From assembly GCA_945874095.1 (NCBI GenBank), contig CAMCFM010000081.1, forward strand, positions 1 to 11,911: a DNA stretch of 11,911 nucleotides. Direction: 5' to 3'. Under the pieces are notes generated by a model. The model saw nothing but the letters and a program-made list of their open reading frames with translations. It made no database searches and had not been told where the DNA came from. Below, in pieces: positions 7,591 to 11,911 of this stretch (positions within the stretch are counted from its first letter, which is position 1; every line of letters starts with the position of its first letter). The DNA comes from Candidatus Kuenenia stuttgartensis. GTDB lineage: Bacteria > Planctomycetota > Planctomycetia > Isosphaerales > Isosphaeraceae. A program made the translations under genes and the position numbers.

Positions 7591-8997
7591 ATGTCTAACA
7601 CTGCATTTGCATGGCGCCGCTGGCCTGAGGCCGATCAATTTCTGGGTGCAAGGTATGCCGAGTTGCTCAGCCAGAACGCATGGGCAAGCGATTTTGTAAA
7701 CCGTTTGCAATCCCAGACGGGAACAACATTGCCAGACTGGGTGGACCATGTACAGATCAACGGTGGGCGGATATCGCACGATGTCCTTCGAGAGCTTGGG
7801 TTTAAACCAAGGCGAGGCGAAGATTCCAGCCCTACCCGGCGGGTTTATACGCATCCCGGCGCGGATCTTCCCAAGGTTGTCGTAAACCCAACAACATCCG
7901 CTGATTTGCCGGTGTGCCTGGGAGTCGCCATACGAAGCGAAAGCCTTTCGGCATTTTTAGCAGCCAATCAATCTCATAAGACGATTCAAGGCCAGCCGTT
8001 AGGGCCTTATCGAGAAGTAATTCTGGCAGATGGTCCTCCAGCATTGATGGCGATTGAACGGCGTGGTTATGATGGATTCGACGTCTTCCCATCTTCGTTG
8101 GTCCGGGCTGGCCAATTCACTCCCCAGCGTGCACGTAACACACTTGAAGCACGTGAGATGTGGCAGACCAGGCAACGCAATTGGATTGGCAACGAGAGTG
8201 CTGGATTCGACCATTCGGAAACGGTGGCGAAGCGTATGATCGACCTGGTTGGCCAAGACCTCGCTTGCGAACTGGTTTTTGAAGTCGAGAGGGAATATTG
8301 GCAATCGAAAAATAAAGCGGCTTCAGCTCAGAAATTCAGGCAGGATCGGCTTGGACTGGGCTGGGCGAATCACGATCATCATACTTTTCGATGCTCGCGA
8401 CGGAACTTTCATCGCCTTATCAGCGTCTTGGAATTGTTGGGATTCCGTTTGAGGGAGAATTTTCACGCGGGTGAAAATGCAGGCTGGGGGGCCCAGATAT
8501 TGGAGCATCCAGTGACAGGGATTGTGATCTTTGCGGATCTAGACCTGCAAGCTGATGAACTCCAGACAGACTTCTCGCACACCAGTCTGGAACCGCTTCC
8601 AAGACCTAACACAGTAGGACTTTGGGTTGCACTTCATGGCGAAAGTTTTCTCGAAGGCGGAATGCATCACCTGGAGGCTCAGTTCGATTTTGAGCTGGCA
8701 CGAGAAGGGCTGTTGCACGAGTCGCATATTGAGACTATGAAGCCGTTTAGTGATTTCCCGTTCCTGCGTCAGGCATTTACCAAGGGTGAGGTCTGGCCGG
8801 TGAATCCGAAGCGTATCGAGATTGCTCTGGAGGCGGGTTGGATCACATCCGACGAGGCTCAGAAATTTGCGACTCAGGGTGCGATCGGAAGCCATTTGGA
8901 GATCCTTCAGCGCAAAGAAGGCTACAAAGGCTTTAACCAGCAAGCAGTTAGTGCGATTCTGGGTGACACTGATCCACGCAAGGTGCAAGTGGGTTGA
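7591..8997 (+). CDS. Protein of unknown function with VOC/glyoxalase-like segments (possible metalloenzyme)
   Basis: A 468-residue soluble protein with no signal peptide or membrane segment. I do not recognise a named family with certainty. Two segments look like halves of a vicinal-oxygen-chelate fold. The first (about 50-115) begins WVDHVQINGG and continues to an LRELGF helix end. The second (about 258-318) begins ANHDHHTFRCS, has an LELLGF helix end, then WGAQILEHP and a IVIFADLDL strand. Candidate metal ligands are H53, the His cluster 261-264, E305/H306, and H359-H360/E362 in GMHHLEAQFDF. The layout recalls the DUF1338/HglS dioxygenases, which are also VOC-derived, but their signature motifs are not obvious, so any 2-oxoacid dioxygenase role is speculation. 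The ATG at 7591 has AAGGTGG about 13 nt upstream. The gene stands alone, divergent from the M14 peptidase gene and 165 nt before the next gene, with an inverted repeat in front. Confidence 0.6.
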   Translation: MSNTAFAWRRWPEADQFLGARYAELLSQNAWASDFVNRLQSQTGTTLPDWVDHVQINGGRISHDVLRELGFKPRRGEDSSPTRRVYTHPGADLPKVVVNPTTSADLPVCLGVAIRSESLSAFLAANQSHKTIQGQPLGPYREVILADGPPALMAIERRGYDGFDVFPSSLVRAGQFTPQRARNTLEAREMWQTRQRNWIGNESAGFDHSETVAKRMIDLVGQDLACELVFEVEREYWQSKNKAASAQKFRQDRLGLGWANHDHHTFRCSRRNFHRLISVLELLGFRLRENFHAGENAGWGAQILEHPVTGIVIFADLDLQADELQTDFSHTSLEPLPRPNTVGLWVALHGESFLEGGMHHLEAQFDFELAREGLLHESHIETMKPFSDFPFLRQAFTKGEVWPVNPKRIEIALEAGWITSDEAQKFATQGAIGSHLEILQRKEGYKGFNQQAVSAILGDTDPRKVQVG

Positions 8998-9040
8998 GAA
9001 GGTGATGGACCTAAAAGTCAGAGGATTTCTGGTCAATTTC

Positions 9041-9073
9041 TTGACATTTCACCTAGCGTGGGATAGGTAAGAT
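9041..9073 (+). promoter_or_regulatory. Candidate sigma-70-type promoter for the three-gene unit
   Basis: A perfect -35 consensus TTGACA sits at 9041-9046. Seventeen bases later lies TAGGTA (9064-9069), a poor -10. A better match, TAAGAT (9068-9073), has too long a spacer (21 nt). The -35 box is about 120 nt before the ATG at 9163. The -35 is clear, the -10 is not, so the call is tentative. Confidence 0.4.
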
Positions 9074-9162
9074 TGAGAGAATATGAGCCGTGCTCGGCCG
9101 CGAGTGTCGCGAAATTTGAAGAACTAGAGTTGCGTTCGGATTACGTCAGAAGGGGGCCTTGG

Positions 9163-10632
9163 ATGCCTGACCCAAAGTGGTTGAGATTGACAGGCTTGGC
9201 GTTTATGGTCGCCTCGATGGCTTCCGTTGCAGTTTTTGCACAATCGCCAGACACGAAAAATGCCACTCAACCGAAGGCGCCTGCCGCGAAAGTGGACACC
9301 AAGGCGGCCCCGAAATCTGCGAATGCAGCAGCCAGCGAACCGAAACCGGCAGCACCTGCCGCTGCACCGCTTGATTTGGCGGAAAGCTTTCGCGATCCAC
9401 GGGTTGACGATGCCCTGAGTGCAGATCTAATTAAGGAATTGCCACTCCCCAAAGGTTTCACACCCTCCAGGGAGAAAGAAGTTTTGGCCATTGCGGCTGG
9501 TAAAGGCGAGATCAAACCACCCTTGATCGCTCAGTTTGTTGAGGCCAAGGCTGCGGAACTGACCAATAAGAAATCGATTGAAACGCTGATTTCTGGTGAG
9601 GGCACGGTCAACACTCTGGTCAGGCCGATTGAGTCCGCAACGAAGGCTTTGATCAAAGCTTCTCGCGATTCCAATGCTGTTGGTAATACACCATTTATGT
9701 CGGTCTACACCGCTTCTTTGATTCGCGTTTTCCAGCCTCAACTCAAAGCCCACCTTGTGACGCGGGTTCAAGCGGTCCAGGCTCTGGCATCGACCGGATC
9801 GCTAGATGTAAACCCTGTTTTGGTAAGTGTTATTGGCGACGATACACAACCTTGGCAAGTCAAGATGATTGCCCTTGAAGGGATTAATAACGCGATCCAA
9901 GGTGGCAAGAGGCCGCTCGGATTTACACAGCGAACCCAACTGACGATTGCTGTTTTAAACATGCTTCGAGAAGAGAAAACAGCTCCCTGGTTTTTGAAAG
10001 CACAGGCTTCGAAATTGATCGGAAATCTACGTATCGTGAGCGAACTGGTTTTCGAACGTAAAGTGGTTCCCGCAGAAACTCTGATGAGCTTTCTGTCGGA
10101 TTCCGCAGAACGCCCAGAGGTTCGGTTTGAAGCAGCCCGGAGCTTGGGCCTTTTAGACGTCCCGAGTCAGTTTCGACCCTATAATTACCTTCTCGTGACA
10201 GTCGCTTTATCAGAAGCGGTGGCCCAATCTGCAACTCTGGTTACGACCATGACACCATCCGATTCCTCTCGTACGCAGCAACTTGTGGCCATCATGGCCG
10301 ACAAAGTCAGCCCTGCATTCCTGGGGATTCAAGGGTTGGTCGATTCGGGAATTCTGAGGCAGGCTGAAGTCGGTCAGGCTGATCCCGCCGCCAGAGCTGC
10401 TATCAATGAGCTTTTTGCCAAGATTAAAGACGTGGTGAATACAGCCGCGAACTACTCAAGGGCACGTGGCGACCTGATTCAGGCGCGTCGAGCCGACCTT
10501 CAGGGCCGTGTTGTTGAGCTTCAGAAATTGATCGACAAGTATCAACCGAAAGACAGGACCTTGAACAAGGGTGGTAAAGCCTTTGAGATCAAAACCAAAG
10601 TTGCACCAGCTCAAGTCGCTCAAGGGCAATAA
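9163..10632 (+). CDS. Secreted HEAT-like alpha-helical repeat protein of unknown function
   Basis: A 489-residue protein. The ATG at 9163 is chosen because AGAAGGGGG precedes it by about 7 nt and it gives a proper signal peptide (basic start, hydrophobic 8-25, AFA-type cleavage near 26). A TTG at 9073 would add 30 polar residues before the signal. Residues 30-70 are an Ala/Pro/Lys-rich linker, as expected for a flexible spacer after export. The rest is almost all helical, with HEAT-like pairs near 199-225 (RVQAVQALASTG), 229-250 (QVKMIALEGINNAI), 275-295 and 317-332 (EVRFEAARSLGLLD). The C-terminal 410-460 is a charged helix, probably coiled coil. HEAT-like scaffolds usually bind proteins; no catalytic motif is visible. 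It is first in a unit with the GXGXG protein gene (5-nt gap) and the lipoprotein gene. Confidence 0.75.
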   Translation: MPDPKWLRLTGLAFMVASMASVAVFAQSPDTKNATQPKAPAAKVDTKAAPKSANAAASEPKPAAPAAAPLDLAESFRDPRVDDALSADLIKELPLPKGFTPSREKEVLAIAAGKGEIKPPLIAQFVEAKAAELTNKKSIETLISGEGTVNTLVRPIESATKALIKASRDSNAVGNTPFMSVYTASLIRVFQPQLKAHLVTRVQAVQALASTGSLDVNPVLVSVIGDDTQPWQVKMIALEGINNAIQGGKRPLGFTQRTQLTIAVLNMLREEKTAPWFLKAQASKLIGNLRIVSELVFERKVVPAETLMSFLSDSAERPEVRFEAARSLGLLDVPSQFRPYNYLLVTVALSEAVAQSATLVTTMTPSDSSRTQQLVAIMADKVSPAFLGIQGLVDSGILRQAEVGQADPAARAAINELFAKIKDVVNTAANYSRARGDLIQARRADLQGRVVELQKLIDKYQPKDRTLNKGGKAFEIKTKVAPAQVAQGQ

Positions 10633-10637
10633 TTTCA

Positions 10638-11207
10638 TTGACTGAAACTTTGAACCATCTTGGTTTGATCCACTTCCACTTGCCGGAATGGCGCGACTCT
10701 CACGCTGTAACCCAGCAAGTGGGTTTGGCTTTGAACAAAGGGTACAGGCAGATTTTTCTGACCGGTGCCCGAGGCGATCGACTCCTGCTCGCTGGACTGT
10801 CAGGCCCATGGGAAGCCGAGGTCCGAATTGACGGCGATGTCGGAACAGAATTTGCCAGAGGCTTAAACGCTTCCGGCTTGTTCGTACTCGTTAATGGAAG
10901 TTCCGGAGCAGGCGCTGGTTACGGACTTAAGGCGGGCACTTTGGTTGTTGCTGGAAAGTCAGGCGCCATGCTCGGCACCCATATTGAAGGTGGCGAAATC
11001 TGGGCCTTAGGATTTGCTGGAAGTCGTTTGGCTCACTGCTCCAAGGGTGGTCGTATCGTTGTTGGTAACGGTATCGGTCCGATGGCGATGGATCGTCGCA
11101 TCAGCGGAACCCTGACAATTCGGGCTTACCCTCATCCAGCCGAAGAGGCTAAGCTTATCGCCCAAAAAGTTGCTTCGATTCTGGCCTGGCCAGAGGCTGA
11201 ATCATGA
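10638..11207 (+). CDS. Stand-alone GXGXG-motif protein (glutamate synthase C-terminal / FwdC-like beta-helix)
   Basis: A 189-residue protein with no signal peptide. From about residue 60 to 160 it shows Gly-rich repeats spaced about 20 residues apart (DGDVGTEFARGL, GSSGAGAGYGLKAG, GKSGAMLGTHIEGG, GFAGSRLAHCSKGG, GNGIG). This is the right-handed beta-helix of the GXGXG family found at the C-terminus of glutamate synthase (GltB) and in subunit C of formylmethanofuran dehydrogenase (FwdC/FhcC). It is shorter than FhcC (about 270 residues) and carries no GltB catalytic domains, so neither enzyme name is justified. The start is TTG at 10638, 5 nt after the preceding stop codon, with AAGGG about 11 nt upstream; the first in-frame ATG lies inside the beta-helix, so the TTG is needed. 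The stop codon overlaps the lipoprotein start (ATGA), implying translational coupling. Residues 1-60 are of unknown fold. Confidence 0.72.
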   Translation: MTETLNHLGLIHFHLPEWRDSHAVTQQVGLALNKGYRQIFLTGARGDRLLLAGLSGPWEAEVRIDGDVGTEFARGLNASGLFVLVNGSSGAGAGYGLKAGTLVVAGKSGAMLGTHIEGGEIWALGFAGSRLAHCSKGGRIVVGNGIGPMAMDRRISGTLTIRAYPHPAEEAKLIAQKVASILAWPEAES

Positions 11208-11608
11208 TCGCTAGACTCGATCAACCGTGCCTTAGACTGATTGGCGTTTTAGTGACAACAGCTTTGGTTACAGGATGTTCTGAAGAACGATCCGGTGAGA
11301 CACTAGCGAAAATTACAGTTCAGGGTCAAGTGATTCGCGAAGGTAAGCCATTGACCAGCGGTTGGGTGGAAATGGTGCCTGTGGATGGCGGTAAAGGTGT
11401 GATGCGGAGTGGGCCAATCGACAACACAGGCCATTACCTGGCGACAGGCCTCGGGCCCGGTCTTCATGGTATCCGGGTGATCGTTCCCCGGGACAAAACG
11501 CTCTTCCCTTTCGACCAGTTTTTTTCACCCATCCGGCGAACTTTCACGACAGATTCTGTTCAGACATTCGATCTGAATCTTTCGGAAGAGTCGACTAAAC
11601 CCAAATAG
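11204..11608 (+). CDS. Small lipoprotein with carboxypeptidase-regulatory/transthyretin-like beta-sandwich
   Basis: A 134-residue protein. A hydrophobic stretch (11-23) ends in the lipobox VTGC with the lipidated Cys at 25, so it should be anchored in a membrane by signal peptidase II processing. Residues 37-128 read as an all-beta domain of the carboxypeptidase-regulatory-like/transthyretin-like type: VQGQVIREGKPLTSGWVEMVP, then DNTGHYLATGLGPGLHGIRVIVP. Small secreted lipoproteins of this type are common in planctomycetes and their role is generally unknown. Its ATG overlaps the stop of the GXGXG gene by 4 nt, so it is the last member of that unit. No binding or catalytic residue can be named. 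Confidence 0.8.
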   Translation: MIARLDQPCLRLIGVLVTTALVTGCSEERSGETLAKITVQGQVIREGKPLTSGWVEMVPVDGGKGVMRSGPIDNTGHYLATGLGPGLHGIRVIVPRDKTLFPFDQFFSPIRRTFTTDSVQTFDLNLSEESTKPK

Positions 11609-11614
11609 CACTTT

Positions 11615-11652
11615 AAATAGCCGAATTCTCGGGTCGCACTATTTCAATTTTT
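11615..11652 (+). terminator. Possible weak intrinsic terminator after the lipoprotein gene
   Basis: AAATAG (11615-11620) pairs with CTATTT (11639-11644), and inside it CCGA (11621-11624) pairs with TCGG (11629-11632) around an ATTC loop. A 6-nt bulge lies on the 3' side. A short T-tract (ATTTTT) follows at 11647-11652. The bulge and the low GC of the outer stem make this uncertain, but the position 7 nt after the stop codon is right. Confidence 0.35.
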
Positions 11653-11727
11653 GTCAGAACCATCAAGAATGAGTTCTGTCGCAAACACAACCAGATCCAT
11701 CACAGAGAACGGAATCAGGCCCATCAA

Positions 11728-11911
11728 ATGGCTTACGCTCAAACGATTTGGAAGTTTCGACTAGCGGATCCCAAGGTGATTGAACGGCTGACGAAAAATT
11801 TCAGGATCGACCCCGTTGTGGCCCAGATTCTGGCTCAGAGGGGTATAGACGACCCGACCCGGGTGGAGCGATTTCTTTATCCGGATCTGAAACGTCTCAC
11901 CGAGCCGGAAG
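11728..11911 (+). CDS. recJ: RecJ single-stranded-DNA-specific exonuclease, N-terminal fragment (runs off the window)
   Basis: The last 61 complete codons from the ATG at 11728 encode a typical RecJ N-terminus. A Trp sits in the first strand (W8), then LTKNFRIDPVVAQILAQRG (about 21-39) matches the family's helix ending in A-x-x-L-x-x-R-G-I. DDPTRVERFLYPDL (about 41-54) follows, matching the RecJ feature in which a helix leads into FL-x-P-x-L. RecJ degrades single-stranded DNA 5' to 3' in recombination and mismatch or base-excision repair. The DHH/DHHA1 catalytic domains lie beyond the window, so activity cannot be judged. The frame is open further upstream but has no other good start; a weak purine-rich stretch precedes the ATG. 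Confidence 0.85.
   Translation, partial: MAYAQTIWKFRLADPKVIERLTKNFRIDPVVAQILAQRGIDDPTRVERFLYPDLKRLTEPE

Noticed and set aside
8539..9036. A 165-codon minus-strand open frame overlapping the end of the VOC-like gene
   Set aside because: Almost entirely antisense to a gene with coherent protein patterning; its own translation is Ser/Thr/Arg-rich without domain features.
9073..9162. TTG start that would extend the HEAT-like protein by 30 residues
   Set aside because: It would bury the signal peptide, and the ATG at 9163 has a much better ribosome-binding site (AGAAGGGGG).
10638..11207. Calling the GXGXG protein FhcC or GltB
   Set aside because: Too short for FhcC, lacks GltB catalytic domains, and no partner subunit is in the window.
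1..11911. CRISPR arrays, insertion sequences, tRNA or rRNA genes
   Set aside because: No spaced direct repeats, transposase motifs, terminal inverted repeats or cloverleaf-type sequences were seen on either strand by eye.

Overview
The window most likely comes from a planctomycete (Planctomycetota) with a chromosome of roughly 50% GC. The evidence is the pairing of a DoxX-type membrane protein with a Tat-exported Gfo/Idh/MocA oxidoreductase, a small lipoprotein with a regulatory-like beta-sandwich of the kind abundant in that phylum, and a murB-ftsQ pair with no ftsA/ftsZ beside it. This is inferred from protein character only; there is no rRNA or other marker, and I cannot place it below phylum.

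Layout. 1-2377 (+): the 3' part of a DoxX-like membrane protein gene, then a complete Tat-signal Gfo/Idh/MocA oxidoreductase gene, closed by a strong intrinsic terminator at about 2390-2421. 2454-7336 (-): three genes read leftwards, in transcription order a large secreted M14-type zinc carboxypeptidase, murB and ftsQ. They converge on the oxidoreductase at the terminator. 7337-7590: a divergent intergenic region of about 250 bp with a perfect 9-bp inverted repeat just before the next gene. 7591-8997 (+): a conserved-looking protein of unknown function with two VOC/glyoxalase-like segments rich in His/Glu. 9163-11608 (+): a tight three-gene unit (secreted HEAT-like helical protein, stand-alone GXGXG beta-helix protein, lipoprotein), preceded by a consensus -35 element and followed by a possible weak terminator. 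11728-end (+): the 5' end of recJ.

How it fits together. The left end looks like an envelope redox or carbohydrate pair. The centre combines peptidoglycan precursor synthesis (MurB), a divisome-type protein (FtsQ) and an exported peptidase, and looks like a reduced dcw cluster. The right-hand three-gene unit has an unknown role; its spacing (5-nt gap, then an ATGA overlap) argues for co-expression of two exported proteins with a cytoplasmic GXGXG protein.

The most unusual signals are a MurB whose active-site motifs have diverged at several positions, the ftsQ-like gene kept without ftsA/ftsZ, the uncharacterised VOC-like protein with its inverted repeat, and the HEAT/GXGXG/lipoprotein unit. 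I see no mobile element, CRISPR array, tRNA or rRNA. No gene-free stretch exceeds 300 bases.
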